64,000 nucleotides of DNA, taken from assembly GCF_009834125.1 (NCBI RefSeq), contig NZ_CP047146.1, positions 1,357,501 through 1,421,500 on the forward strand, read 5' to 3'. The notes under the pieces were generated by a model. The model was not told where the DNA came from. It saw only the letters and a program-made list of their open reading frames with translations, and searched no databases. A program made the translations under genes and the position numbers. Of the stretch, positions 8,945 to 17,646 are shown one piece after another. How positions within the stretch are numbered: position 1 is the stretch's first letter; the number at the start of each line of letters is the position of its first letter. This stretch comes from Streptomyces sp. GS7 (GTDB lineage Bacteria; Actinomycetota; Actinomycetes; Streptomycetales; Streptomycetaceae).

Positions 8945-10096
8945 ATGGCGACCATGCAAGTCAGTTCAGCCGTGCGTGTCAGTTCAGCGGTGATGACACA
9001 CCCGCGGCGCAGGGAGCGCGCCGAGGGGCTGGCGCGCCGGCTCGGCCTCGACGCCGTCGTGGTGGACCCCTCGCCGGATGAGGCGCCCTCGGCGCTGCGT
9101 ACGGCCGTGCGCGCGTGGCAGGCGGTCGGCCCCGGCGCCTCGCACCACCTGGTGATCCAGGACGACGTGAGCGCGTCGGAGGGACTGCTGTCCCAGGTGG
9201 TCCGTGCGGCGCAGAGGCACCCCACCGAGGCCCTCGCCTTCTACACGCACTGGAACTCGCGCAACGGCGCGGCGGTCCGGCTGGCCGCCCTGGCCGGGGC
9301 CGCCTGGGTCCGCGGGGTCCCGGAGGAGTTCACCCCCACGCAGGCGGTCTGCCTGCCCGCCGCACAGGCCGAGGCATTCCACCGGTACGCCCGCGGAAGC
9401 GCGGAGGTCCACGACGACGAGATCCTCTCCGAACTCCTGCGCAAGGAGGGGCGGATGGGCCTGATGGCGGTGCCCAACGTCGTGGAGCACCTTGACACCG
9501 ACAGCATCTCCGGCCATGCGTGGCACGGTGTGCGGCGCTCGGCATGCCTGGTGGACGCGGCCGGGTCCGGGGACCTGCTCGGGGCGGGGCGCGTCCTGGA
9601 CTCCGTGGACTGCCTGCCGTACCTGCGGCGCGGTGCGGCGCACCTGAGGGTGGAGGGGCCGGACGGCGCCCTCGGCATCCGCGGCCACTCCCTGTGGCGC
9701 GACGCCCTACCCGCCACCGGTCTCGACCCGGAACAGCTGCGGGAGCTGGTCCACGGCCACCGTCCGGCGGATGCCGCCGCGGCCGTGGCCCGGCACTTCG
9801 GCGCTCCGTACGCGGACGAACTGTGGATCCACTGCCTCCTGTTGGGGTGGCGTGCCGCCTGCCTGGCACCGCGGTTCGCCCCGCCCACCGGGCAGGATCC
9901 GCTCGGCGGGCTCGGCGAGCGCATCAGGGACACGGCGGTGTCCACCATCGGCGTGGGCGGCCTGCCGCCGGCCGACCGGCAGAGCGTCACGGCGGACCGG
10001 TCGCGGCTGCTGACGGAGTACGCCTGGACGGGGGTGCGGGCCGGCCGCACCCTGGCGGCGCCCGCACCGGCAGGTCACACCACCTCTCGGCCGTGA
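8945..10096 (+). CDS. Glycosyltransferase-like protein (GT25-like acidic motif)
   Basis: Predicted 383 residues from ATG at 8945, with an AAGGA element about 11 bases upstream; ATG 8954 is an alternative. After an N-terminal strand and a variable loop comes HHLVIQDDVSAS, resembling the LEDDV metal-binding motif of GT25-type and related glycosyltransferases. Next come a segment with FYTHWNSRNG, a possible base VEVHDDEI-type element, and VVEHLD. The C-terminal ~170 residues are not recognised and may be a second, helical domain. It stands opposite a GT2 / kinase / carbamoyltransferase series and its last 22 bases overlap the 3' end of the GT2 gene, which suggests a shared glycan or glycoside pathway. 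The glycosyltransferase call is tentative. Confidence 0.55.
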   Translation: MATMQVSSAVRVSSAVMTHPRRRERAEGLARRLGLDAVVVDPSPDEAPSALRTAVRAWQAVGPGASHHLVIQDDVSASEGLLSQVVRAAQRHPTEALAFYTHWNSRNGAAVRLAALAGAAWVRGVPEEFTPTQAVCLPAAQAEAFHRYARGSAEVHDDEILSELLRKEGRMGLMAVPNVVEHLDTDSISGHAWHGVRRSACLVDAAGSGDLLGAGRVLDSVDCLPYLRRGAAHLRVEGPDGALGIRGHSLWRDALPATGLDPEQLRELVHGHRPADAAAAVARHFGAPYADELWIHCLLLGWRAACLAPRFAPPTGQDPLGGLGERIRDTAVSTIGVGGLPPADRQSVTADRSRLLTEYAWTGVRAGRTLAAPAPAGHTTSRP

Positions 10097-10998
10097 TCCG
10101 GCGGGGCCGTCAGATCCTCCTCGATCATGGCGTCCGCGCCTGCCGCGGTCCGCCGGGCGTAGAGGGCGTCGTTCGCCCTCCACTCCGGCGACGGCGCCTC
10201 GCCGTACGACAGCGGGTGCTCGAAGTGGAGGCAGGCGAGGGAGGGGTCGGCGCGCCATCCGCGCACGACGCCGCCGCGCGCTTCGGCCTTCATGAGCAGA
10301 TCGTCGTCCTCTCTGCCCCAGCCGAAGTACCGCGGGCAGTAGCCGCCCACCTGCAGGAAGGTGCGCCGGGCGAGCAGCAGCCCGCCCCAGTGGTAGGGCG
10401 CCCGCCACTGGTAGTCGTCGTGCATGCCCGGGTCCCGCCCGGCGGCCGGCGGGAAGACCATCGGGGTCGGGTACCGCCGCGTGCCGTAGGACCGCTCCTC
10501 CCAGACGATCCGTTCGCCGTCGCACGCCCGCAGCGACCCGTCGCAGCCGGCCGTCACGAAGCAGAACGGGTCCCTGCCGTCGGGCCGGTGGTCCACCGGC
10601 CCGTGCGGGCCCGGTTCCGGCAGGCCGCCCAGCAGCCGGTGCATCCACGGCTGGGCGAAGGCCCGGCCGGCCGCCGCCGGCCGCAGCGCCCGGCGCAGAT
10701 AGTCGCGGCCCAGCGGAGCGATATCGGCGTCGGAGAGGTAGAGCATGGGCGAACGGGCCTGCTCGGCACCGGCGTTGCGCAGCAGCCCCGGCGCCCGGAG
10801 GGCTGTGTCGGCCCGCACCACGCGCACCCTGCGGTGCGCGTCGCGATCCTCGGCGACCGCGACGGGGATCTCGCCCGCGGTGGCCACGACGACCTCGCAC
10901 GGCACGTCCTGGGCCAGCCAGGCCGCGGTGACCGCGAGAAGGCTGCCCCGGCCCTCGTGCGTCCCGTACAGCGGAATGACGACCGTCACGTCAGGCAT
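10075..10998 (-). CDS. Family 2 glycosyltransferase with galactosyltransferase-type C-terminal motif
   Basis: Predicted 307 residues from ATG at 10998. The start is DVTVVIPLYG, the typical first strand of GT-A family 2 enzymes. YLSDADIAPLG supplies the DxD nucleotide-sugar/metal motif near residue 100. Near residue 220 is VGGYCPRYFGWGREDDDL, the W-G-x-E-D-D-D acceptor/catalytic motif of the Glyco_transf_7C (polypeptide GalNAc / beta-galactosyltransferase) family. The enzyme should move a sugar from a nucleotide donor. Its first 13 bases overlap the upstream kinase gene, so the two are probably translationally coupled. The 3' end overlaps the convergent gene by 22 bases. Confidence 0.82.
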   Translation of the reverse strand: MPDVTVVIPLYGTHEGRGSLLAVTAAWLAQDVPCEVVVATAGEIPVAVAEDRDAHRRVRVVRADTALRAPGLLRNAGAEQARSPMLYLSDADIAPLGRDYLRRALRPAAAGRAFAQPWMHRLLGGLPEPGPHGPVDHRPDGRDPFCFVTAGCDGSLRACDGERIVWEERSYGTRRYPTPMVFPPAAGRDPGMHDDYQWRAPYHWGGLLLARRTFLQVGGYCPRYFGWGREDDDLLMKAEARGGVVRGWRADPSLACLHFEHPLSYGEAPSPEWRANDALYARRTAAGADAMIEEDLTAPPDHGREVV

Positions 10999-11987
10999 GC
11001 GCGTTCTCCCTGGAATCGGAGCCGCGACCAGGTATCGAAGACCTTCCGGTAGCGGCCGAACTGCCACTGGACGACGCTGTGCAGGTTCTCCCCCGGCCGC
11101 GCTCCCCGCAGCAGCTCCCGGAGCAGCCGGATCTCGTTCGCCAGCATGAGGACGTAGACGGCCCGCTCGTCCACGGTGCGCCCGGTGCCGCGGCGGTAGG
11201 CGGCCACCGCGGACGCCAGCGCCGCGACGCCGTCGATGCCGTCGTCCTCGCGGTGCGAGAACGCGGACAGGCCGATGCATCCCAGGTCGTGTTCCACGGG
11301 CCCCACGGATGCGGCCTCCAGGTCCAGGACGGCGACCAGCTCCCGACTGGCCGGATCCACCCGGAGGTTCGGCAGTCCCGGATCGCCGTGCAGCAGCTGC
11401 CGCGGGGCCGCCCGCACGCCCGCCAGGCCGTCCGCGACGGCCCGCAGGCCGAGGGCCAGCCGGGCCCGGTCCGCCGCCGCCAGATCCGGCAGGTCCGCGG
11501 GCCGGGGGACGCCGCGGGCGACCTGCGCGGCGGCGAGGTCGACCGGACCCCGGGCCTGCACGGCGGTGCGCGGGCCCAGCCCGGCCAGGAAGCCGTGCAG
11601 CCTGGCCAGGCCCTCGCCGGCCCGCGGGTAGTCGGCCCGGTGGAATCCGGAGGGCGTCTCGCCGGGGAGTTCCTCCGTCAGCCGCCACACGTGGCCCCGC
11701 GCCTCCGCGCACAGACCACCCGACGATGTGGGAACGGCGACCGGCGCCCGGACCCCGGACACCGGGGCGCAGCCGTTGAGCCGCCCGAACAGTTCGGTCT
11801 CCCGCCGGAACGCGGCCCCCTCCGCCGCCGGGCGGCAGGTGAGCCAGAGGCCGTCGGCCCGCCAGGTGTGGTTCCAGCCCGTGGTCGCCGCGACCGGCGA
11901 GGCCCGCAGCCCCCACGCCCGGCGCAGCACCGCGGCCGCCACCGCCTCCCAGCGGCGCGACTCGGCGGCGCCCGGCACCAGCAGCAT
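10986..11987 (-). CDS. APH-fold phosphotransferase (aminoglycoside/choline-kinase type)
   Basis: Predicted 333 residues. ATG at 11987 is chosen because GGGAGG lies eight bases upstream; earlier in-frame codons give an Arg/Gly-rich leader with no domain. The catalytic loop is LLHGDPGLPNL, where APH kinases have HGD(x)4N, followed about 20 residues later by VAVLDLEAASVGPVEHDLG, the metal-binding segment. The N-terminal lobe includes TTGWNHTWRADG, resembling the glycine-rich loop of this fold. Such enzymes phosphorylate hydroxyl groups on sugars, choline or aminoglycosides. Next to a glycosyltransferase and a carbamoyltransferase it may be a sugar 1-kinase or a self-resistance enzyme; the sequence does not decide. 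Confidence 0.75.
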   Translation of the reverse strand: MLLVPGAAESRRWEAVAAAVLRRAWGLRASPVAATTGWNHTWRADGLWLTCRPAAEGAAFRRETELFGRLNGCAPVSGVRAPVAVPTSSGGLCAEARGHVWRLTEELPGETPSGFHRADYPRAGEGLARLHGFLAGLGPRTAVQARGPVDLAAAQVARGVPRPADLPDLAAADRARLALGLRAVADGLAGVRAAPRQLLHGDPGLPNLRVDPASRELVAVLDLEAASVGPVEHDLGCIGLSAFSHREDDGIDGVAALASAVAAYRRGTGRTVDERAVYVLMLANEIRLLRELLRGARPGENLHSVVQWQFGRYRKVFDTWSRLRFQGERACLT

Positions 11988-12116
11988 CGCCCGCCTCCCT
12001 ACGCCTCGTCGACCCCGTTCCCGCATCGCACCGCCCACACCACCGCGCATGCCGTACGTACCAGCCGCGCACGGCGGCGGCCACCGGGGAGAGCCGGGTG
12101 GCCGCCGCCGGGCGCC

Positions 12117-13805
12117 TCAGGTGCGCCGCACCACGTACGGCGGCATCACCAGCAGGTCGACGTCCGCGCACCCGGCCATCAGGCCGAGGGCCTGGTCCGG
12201 GCCGAGGGCCATGGGCTCCCCCTTGGTGTTGAGCGAGGTGTTGATGACCGCCGGGAGCCCGGTCTCCTCGCCGACCGCGCCGAGCAGGGCGCCGAAGCCG
12301 TCGCCGGAGTCCGGGACGTACTGCGCCCGCGTCGTGTGGTCGACGTGGACGCCGGCCACCGCCCGGGCGACGCCCGCCTCGCCGACGCGGTGGGTGCAGA
12401 GCATGTAGTCGCTCAGACCGCTCACCGGCGGCTCCATGCCCAGCAGTTCGAAGCCCTGCCCGGTGAGCGACAGCGCGGCCGGGCGCCAGGGCTGACGGCT
12501 CTTCACACGGTTCAGCCGGTCGAGCGTGGCCCGGTCGCGGGGCGACGCGAGCAGGCTGCGGGCCCCCAGCGCCCGCGGGCCGAACTCGTTGCGGCCGTCG
12601 AACCAGGCCACCACCTGCCCGCGGTCGACGGCCCTGGCGACCTCCGCCCGCAGGGCCCCGGGCTCCCGCGCCTGCGCCGTCGCGCCGCTCCGGGCCAGCG
12701 CCTCCTCGATGGCCTTCGTGGACACCTCCGGCCCGAAGAAGATCGGCGGCTCCGCGTCGGCGGACAGCGGCTCGGGCGCCTTCCCCAGCAGGGCCTCGGC
12801 CAGCATCGCCGCGCCGAAGACCGTTCCGCCGTCGTTGGGGGCGACGGTGCCGGACACCCGCGCGTACCCGCTCTCGCGGGCCAGCCGGCGGTTCATATGC
12901 GCGTTGAGCGCGACGCCGCCGGACAGCAGGAGCGTTTCCTCACCGGACAGCCGGCGCAGCCTCCGGGCCAGGCCCAGGCCGAGTTCCTCGACCGTGAGCT
13001 GCACATCGGCGGCGAACGGCGCGTAGTCGAAGGCGTTCGCCGAGGAGTCCGTGTGCGGGAAGCAGTCCGCCTCGAAGGTCTCCAGCCACTGGTCTCCGAG
13101 GCGTTCCCAGTCGCGGGCCGTCGCCAGTGCGCCCTTCAGCCGGCGGTCGAGGCGGAACGAGGCGTCCGAGGGGTCGAACGTCATGAACTGCAGGTCGCTG
13201 GTGCGCCCGTAGGAGCTGAGCCCCATCAGCTTGCCCGCGCCCCACCAGCCGAGGTTGGCGTACGCCGACGCGGCCCCGTAGAACACGCCGAGCGACCAGC
13301 ACCGGTCGTACCGCTCCAGCAGCCGGAACCGGCCGTCGTGCACATGGAACAGCGAGGTCGAGCCGTCTCCGCCCCACCCGTCGGCCACCAGGACGTCGGC
13401 CGTCCGGTACGGGTTGAGGTAGTACGCCTGCGCCGCGTGGCAGAGGTGGTGGTCGAAGAAGACGATGTCCCGCGTGCCGAGTTCACCGGCCAGACCGGGC
13501 AGGATGGTGTCCGTCAGCCGGTCGCTGACGTGCACCCCGCAGGGGATGTCGGTCTCCGGCGTCAGCGCCCCCTCCGGTGCGTCGGCCCATGCGTAGCCGA
13601 TGGCCTGGACCTCCGAGGGGTGGACGCCGTGGGCATCGAGCAGGGCCCTGACCGCGCCCTCCGGACCCTCGCCCTCCGCATGCCGGCGGCGGCTGATCCT
13701 CTCCTGCTCCAGCGCCCCGACCACCTTGCCGTCGATGACGAGACATGCCGCGGCATCGTGGCACTGCGGCACGTCGGGGCGGCCCACCAAACCGAGAACT
13801 ATCAC
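12117..13805 (-). CDS. O-carbamoyltransferase of the NodU/CmcH/TobZ family
   Basis: Predicted 562 residues, the usual family length. GTG at 13805 has GGAGG five bases upstream. The N-terminal Kae1-like domain has the conserved CHDAA (His16), the ALEQERISR segment and the DHHLCHA metal-binding motif (His119, His120, His123), followed by VADGWGGDGS and LSGGVALNAHMN. The C-terminal YrdC-like domain has FDGRNEFGPRALGARSLLA (about 402-420) and INTSLNTKGEP. These enzymes make carbamoyl-adenylate from carbamoyl phosphate and ATP and transfer the carbamoyl group to a sugar or alcohol hydroxyl, as in tobramycin, cephamycin and Nod factor tailoring. It is the first gene of a minus-strand series; 129 bases separate it from the kinase. 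Confidence 0.9.
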   Translation of the reverse strand: MIVLGLVGRPDVPQCHDAAACLVIDGKVVGALEQERISRRRHAEGEGPEGAVRALLDAHGVHPSEVQAIGYAWADAPEGALTPETDIPCGVHVSDRLTDTILPGLAGELGTRDIVFFDHHLCHAAQAYYLNPYRTADVLVADGWGGDGSTSLFHVHDGRFRLLERYDRCWSLGVFYGAASAYANLGWWGAGKLMGLSSYGRTSDLQFMTFDPSDASFRLDRRLKGALATARDWERLGDQWLETFEADCFPHTDSSANAFDYAPFAADVQLTVEELGLGLARRLRRLSGEETLLLSGGVALNAHMNRRLARESGYARVSGTVAPNDGGTVFGAAMLAEALLGKAPEPLSADAEPPIFFGPEVSTKAIEEALARSGATAQAREPGALRAEVARAVDRGQVVAWFDGRNEFGPRALGARSLLASPRDRATLDRLNRVKSRQPWRPAALSLTGQGFELLGMEPPVSGLSDYMLCTHRVGEAGVARAVAGVHVDHTTRAQYVPDSGDGFGALLGAVGEETGLPAVINTSLNTKGEPMALGPDQALGLMAGCADVDLLVMPPYVVRRT

Positions 13806-14416
13806 GTACGCCTCCGGTCGTAACGAGGAAGACAGAGCGTGCCTATGACGGTTTTGCGCGTTCCCGGACGACGGCTGACGGAATTCCGGCTGACGGAATT
13901 CCGTACCAGGCGGCCCGCGCCGTCTCCGCCACCCACTTTTCCCAACCCACCGGCGGGAGCCGTCTGTTGAACATCCGCTCCGTGCGGGATTTCACGGCGA
14001 GTCCGCGTCCGCGAATGCGGTGGGATATCGCCCGGGCAGGTGGACGTGATTCCGTGCGAAAGCCGGACGGCCGGGGCCGGACACGAAAGGCGGCTGCCCC
14101 GGGAGAAGCGGTGACGCGGTATCCGCGGCCGGCGAGGGCGCCGCCGTGCCGGGCCGTCCCGCACGGCGCAGGGCCAACCCCCCGATTCCCTGCCTCAATT
14201 CACGGTAACTCGCCTTTCGTTCCAATGGGTCTCCCTGTGCCGGTGATCCAGTCGAACGACGTCCCGCCAAGCTACCCGTGGCCCTCAGCCGTAGTCCACG
14301 GGATCCGACACTGGCCAGATCCCGTGCCGCGATGGCCGGATCCCGAATTCCCGTACCCCGACTACGGATCGACGGGACGCGAACCCGCGAATCCCGTCAC
14401 CTTTCCTCCCGTTCCC
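13806..14416. other. Non-coding region upstream of the carbamoyltransferase gene
   Basis: About 610 bases with no convincing gene on either strand. It holds a perfect 15-bp tandem duplication (13873-13902) and, near 14280-14400, several copies of GATCCCG/GGATCC-like words. Base composition is less G/C-rich than in the neighbouring genes. It probably contains the promoter of the minus-strand carbamoyltransferase series. Confidence 0.4.
13873..13902. repeat. Perfect 15-bp tandem duplication
   Basis: The word GGCTGACGGAATTCC occurs twice with no gap (13873-13887 and 13888-13902), about 70 bases upstream of the carbamoyltransferase GTG. It could be a pair of regulator half-sites or simply a slippage product. 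Confidence 0.85.
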
Positions 14417-14827
14417 TCACGCCCGACGGCCGGGCGTGCGGTTACGGCTGACCCTGACGAAGCCGACCGCCGCGCACAGCGCCGCCACTGCCTCCGCCAC
14501 GGCCGAAACCGTCTTCTTCGGATACCAGACAGGCTCATGCATATTGGGCAGCGGCCCCAGAGAGCCCACGTCCACATACCGGTACAGGAGCACCGCGCCG
14601 ACCGCCGACGCCGCGACCAGGAAGGCGAACGCCCATACCCAGCGGTTTCTCCCGCTCGCCAGCACCAGGACGGCCGCCAGCGCCGCCGCGGCCGCCTGGG
14701 CGCGGAACAGCGTCCCCTCAGTGATACTGGCACCTACCGGGTCGTATGCCTCCGCCAGCGCGACATGCACGTAGGCGTCGACGGCCAGTCCAGCCGCCGT
14801 GAGCAGCCGTAGCAACCACATCTTCAT
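14417..14827 (-). CDS. Small four-helix membrane protein
   Basis: Predicted 136 residues from ATG at 14827. Four hydrophobic segments can be seen: residues ~4-25, 43-60, 64-85 and 105-123. Loop residues include DAYVHVALA in the first helix and PNMHEPVWYPKK before the last, with His/Met positions that could contact metal or haem. The protein lies directly downstream of the cupredoxin gene on the same strand (109 bases apart), a pairing I recall from other Streptomyces genomes, so a role connected with copper or respiratory chemistry at the membrane is reasonable but unproven. The C-terminus is Arg-rich and probably cytoplasmic. Confidence 0.65.
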   Translation of the reverse strand: MKMWLLRLLTAAGLAVDAYVHVALAEAYDPVGASITEGTLFRAQAAAAALAAVLVLASGRNRWVWAFAFLVAASAVGAVLLYRYVDVGSLGPLPNMHEPVWYPKKTVSAVAEAVAALCAAVGFVRVSRNRTPGRRA

Positions 14828-14935
14828 CCCGTGGCGGCGTCGTCACCAGCAGCCAACACACCCTGTTCGCAGCGGGCCGGCCACCACGTCTCACCTCACT
14901 TCAGCTCAGTTCGCGTCGCTCCGCACCACTTCACT

Positions 14936-15397
14936 TCACTTCACTACGACCGTGCCGTGCATGAACGGGTGGATGTCGCAGCCGTAGCTGAACGTGCCGG
15001 CGGTCTTGAACGTGAAGGTGTAGGAATCGCCACCCCAGAGCGTCGGCGAATTCAGCCCGCCCGAGCCGGTCACCGTGTGCGGAGCCCGATCCTCGTTGGT
15101 CCAGGTCACCGTGGTGCCCTTGCTGACGGTCAAGGTCGACGGCGAGAACGCGAAGCCGGCGATCGCCACCTGGTTGGCCGCCGTCCGCGCGCCGGGAGCC
15201 GCGGGCGCCATCGCGACCGTCGCTGCCCCTCTGAAGTTCCCCTGCTCTGCGGAGTACCGGCCGAATCCGCCGTGTTCGCCACCGGGCCATGCGCCTGCCG
15301 AGGAGATGCCCGCCGCTGCGGCCGCGGCCACCAACGCGATCGTGACGCGGCGGAGACGAGTCCTCCCCGGGGAATCCGTAACTGATCTGCGTGTCAT
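14936..15397 (-). CDS. Secreted plastocyanin-like cupredoxin
   Basis: Predicted 153 residues from ATG at 15397; no strong ribosome-binding site is visible, but this start gives a proper Arg-rich, hydrophobic signal peptide (about residues 1-40). A linker of about 25 residues leads into a single cupredoxin domain: VAIAGFAFSPSTLTV, then KGTTVTWTNEDRAPHTV with the first His ligand, and at the C-terminus SYGCDIHPFMHGTVVV with Cys, His and Met ligands. This is the type 1 copper site of plastocyanin/amicyanin-like electron carriers. The pattern fits secreted electron transfer or copper handling outside the membrane. The small membrane protein gene follows on the same strand. Confidence 0.88.
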   Translation of the reverse strand: MTRRSVTDSPGRTRLRRVTIALVAAAAAAGISSAGAWPGGEHGGFGRYSAEQGNFRGAATVAMAPAAPGARTAANQVAIAGFAFSPSTLTVSKGTTVTWTNEDRAPHTVTGSGGLNSPTLWGGDSYTFTFKTAGTFSYGCDIHPFMHGTVVVK

Positions 15398-15664
15398 GGT
15401 GTCGACCCAATCCAACTCTGGTGCGGGTCTATGCGCGTCCCGCCGGGGATGCGGGTCGCGCATCCGGACATATCCGACGATACTCCGCACATCCTCGGGG
15501 CGTACAGCGGTTGTTGAGGCGTCGACGTGTGACAACTCACCCGGCAACGTCCGGATCGGGACGGTCCATCCGCGCAGACCTGTGACGACACCGCGACCAG
15601 GCCGTCTGACCCGGCCGCCCGCCTCCGGGCTTCCCGCAGCGCACTCACCGGCACACGGACGGTA
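15398..15664. other. Divergent spacer upstream of the cupredoxin gene
   Basis: About 270 bases between the cupredoxin start and the frameshifted membrane gene. Promoters for both are expected here. I see no gene and no clear operator. Confidence 0.35.
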
Positions 15665-16233
15665 GTGGAGGGCCGCCCAGGCGGCGCTCACCGTTCCCGG
15701 CATCCGACTGCCGTCAAGCCGTGGCGGAGAGGACCGTCCGGCTCCGCCAAGGCCGGCCTCGACGTCGCGGACGGCTCGATCTTTCTGTGGGTGTCCTGGT
15801 CCGACTTCCTCGACCCGAGCGGCGAATCAGCGGTGACCACGCTCGACGGGAACGTGCTGCGGGAGGTGCGCGGGTCCCCCGATCCCGGCGTTCCGCTGAT
15901 GTGGGTGGGCTGGGTCGTGATGTGGGTGGGCTGGGTCGCCTGCCTGATCATCGCGTTCTTCTTCGTCCGGCGCGCCGTGGACGAGAGCCCGCGGCGCCCG
16001 CTCGACCCCGCACACGACGCGACCCTGCGGGCCCTGGCCGAGGCCCTCCCCGTCATCCTCGTCGCGGCGGCCCTGGTGGGCTGGGCGATCGGCATCCTCG
16101 GGGATCCGCGGTGGGGTATTACCAGCTCCTCTTCGCCTTCCCGGTCGCGCTGGTCGCCATGATCGGCACCGTCGCAGCCGGTGCCGCCCGGGCACGGCAC
16201 CGCACCTGCCCGCCCCTGAACGCCACCGGCTGA
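15665..16233 (+). pseudogene. Small membrane-protein gene interrupted by a one-base frameshift
   Basis: The frame starting at GTG 15665 (the true start may lie downstream, around 15755) encodes SIFLWVSWSDFLD, a hydrophobic helix near 15900-15970, and a second helix LVGWAIGILGDPRWG at about 16075-16115. Coding character then jumps to the -1 frame: YYQLLFAFPVALVAMIG followed by an Arg/His-rich tail to the stop at 16233. The switch coincides with a run of four G at about 16113-16116; one extra G would join the frames. The first helix contains a 21-bp tandem duplication. It may be a pseudogene, programmed slippage, or a homopolymer base-call error. No function is known. Confidence 0.6.
15897..15938 (+). 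repeat. Perfect 21-bp tandem duplication inside a membrane helix
   Basis: Two identical 21-base units (15897-15917 and 15918-15938) encode the heptad MWVGWVV/MWVGWVA, lengthening the hydrophobic segment by seven residues, about two helical turns. Confidence 0.9.
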
Positions 16234-16338
16234 AGACGAGGGTCTCGTCACGGTCGACATGCCCCGTGCTCCGTCCGGCCGGTGCGAGCGCCGCCGAGGT
16301 CGTGCCGATGACGGGCGATGAACATCGGGCGCGGGGCG

Positions 16339-17646
16339 CTACCCGCTGTGCGTGGGCAGCCGGAGGGTGAAGCGGGCGCCGCCGAGGGGGCTGCCGGTCG
16401 CGGTGAGCGTGCCGCCGTGGGCCTGGGCGACCCAGGCGGCGATGGACAGGCCGAGGCCGGTGGAGCCGGAGCCGCTGTGGAAGCGGTCGAAGAGCGAATC
16501 GGCCAGGTCGGGCGGTATTCCGGGGCCCGCGTCGTCGATGGTGAGGACGCCGGCGGACGAGACGCCGAGTGCGATCGCGGCGGGCCGGCCCGCCGCGTGC
16601 CCGTGCGTGAGCGCGTTGGCGAACAGGTTGGTGACGGCCCGGCGCAGCAGGTCCGGGTCGGCGTCGACGACGACCGGTTCGGTGTCGACGGTGATCCGGT
16701 GTCCGTCGGTGGGGGTCTCGTCGACGACGGCTTCGACGAGCTGGTCGAGGCGCAGTGGTTCGCGGGCGAGGGTGGCGACGCCGGCGGTGAGGCGGGCGCG
16801 GGTGAGCAGGCCGTCGATGAGGTCGCCCATGCGGGTGGCCAGGCGCACGGTGCGTTCCAGCGCGGCGGTGCGTGAGGTGTCGTCGCGCATGGCGGTTTCG
16901 GCGAGGAGGCGCAGCGACGTGGCGGGGGTGCGCAGGTCGTGGGCGGCGTCGGCGAGGAAGGCTTCCTGCTGCTGCAGTGCGTTCAGGGCGGGGCGGATGG
17001 CCCGGCCGGAGATCAGGTGGCCCGCGACGGCGGACAGGGAGAGCAGCACCGCGCAGCCGGCGGCGAGCAGGAGCGTCAGCTCGCGGTGGGACTTCTGGTC
17101 GTCGGCGGTGTCGGCGGCCGTGACGATCGCGCCGCCTGTGGTGTCCCCGTCGGGCCCGGTGAAGGGCACGGCCACGAGCCGGAGCGGGTGGCCGTTCTCG
17201 GCGTGTGCGTTCGTCACGGCCGTGTCGCCTCGCCGTACCGCGAGGGCGGCTATGGCGCGGACATCGGTCATCCGGGCCCGGACGCAGGGCCGGTGCGGTG
17301 TGTGGACGACCTTGAGGTCGCCGGCGTGCGCCGAGAACACGGTCAGTGGCGGGCAGTCGGTCTCCGTGAAGTCGAGCATGCCGCGGATGTCGAGGTGGCC
17401 GCCTTCGTCGTAGTCGAGCCCGGTCATGGCTTCGGCGGCCTGCAACTTCAGGTTGTTGTCGGTCTGGTGGCGGGTGGCGACGTCGTCGCTGTGGAGGGCG
17501 AAGGCCGCCAGGCCGATCAGGCCGACCGCGCTGGTGAGGGCGAACAGCGCGGTCAGCCGCCACCGCAGTCTGCGGGCCCGCCGCGCCGCGGGCGTGGTCG
17601 CGGCCCGGCGGGAAGCCGGCCGGGCCCGGAACGGAACGGCTTTCAT
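16339..17646 (-). CDS. Sensor histidine kinase
   Basis: Predicted 435 residues. Two membrane segments (about 31-51 and 190-211) flank an extracytoplasmic sensor domain of about 135 residues that contains two Cys (in DCPP and RPCVR). A dimerisation/phosphoacceptor domain follows with the H box AHDLRTP (His236); then the N box LLRRAVTNLFANALTHG and G boxes IDDAGPGIP and GLGLSIAAW for ATP binding. The ATG overlaps the stop of the response-regulator gene by four bases (ATGA), showing a translationally coupled two-component operon with the regulator first. The input signal is unknown. Confidence 0.93.
   Translation of the reverse strand: MKAVPFRARPASRRAATTPAARRARRLRWRLTALFALTSAVGLIGLAAFALHSDDVATRHQTDNNLKLQAAEAMTGLDYDEGGHLDIRGMLDFTETDCPPLTVFSAHAGDLKVVHTPHRPCVRARMTDVRAIAALAVRRGDTAVTNAHAENGHPLRLVAVPFTGPDGDTTGGAIVTAADTADDQKSHRELTLLLAAGCAVLLSLSAVAGHLISGRAIRPALNALQQQEAFLADAAHDLRTPATSLRLLAETAMRDDTSRTAALERTVRLATRMGDLIDGLLTRARLTAGVATLAREPLRLDQLVEAVVDETPTDGHRITVDTEPVVVDADPDLLRRAVTNLFANALTHGHAAGRPAAIALGVSSAGVLTIDDAGPGIPPDLADSLFDRFHSGSGSTGLGLSIAAWVAQAHGGTLTATGSPLGGARFTLRLPTHSG

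Noticed and set aside
11079..13823. 914-codon plus-strand frame across the kinase and carbamoyltransferase genes
   Set aside because: Spans two genes whose minus-strand motifs are unmistakable; composition is that of an antisense shadow.
13745..14812. 355-codon plus-strand frame upstream of the small membrane protein
   Set aside because: No domain, poor codon-position bias and overlap with the minus-strand carbamoyltransferase start and membrane-protein gene.
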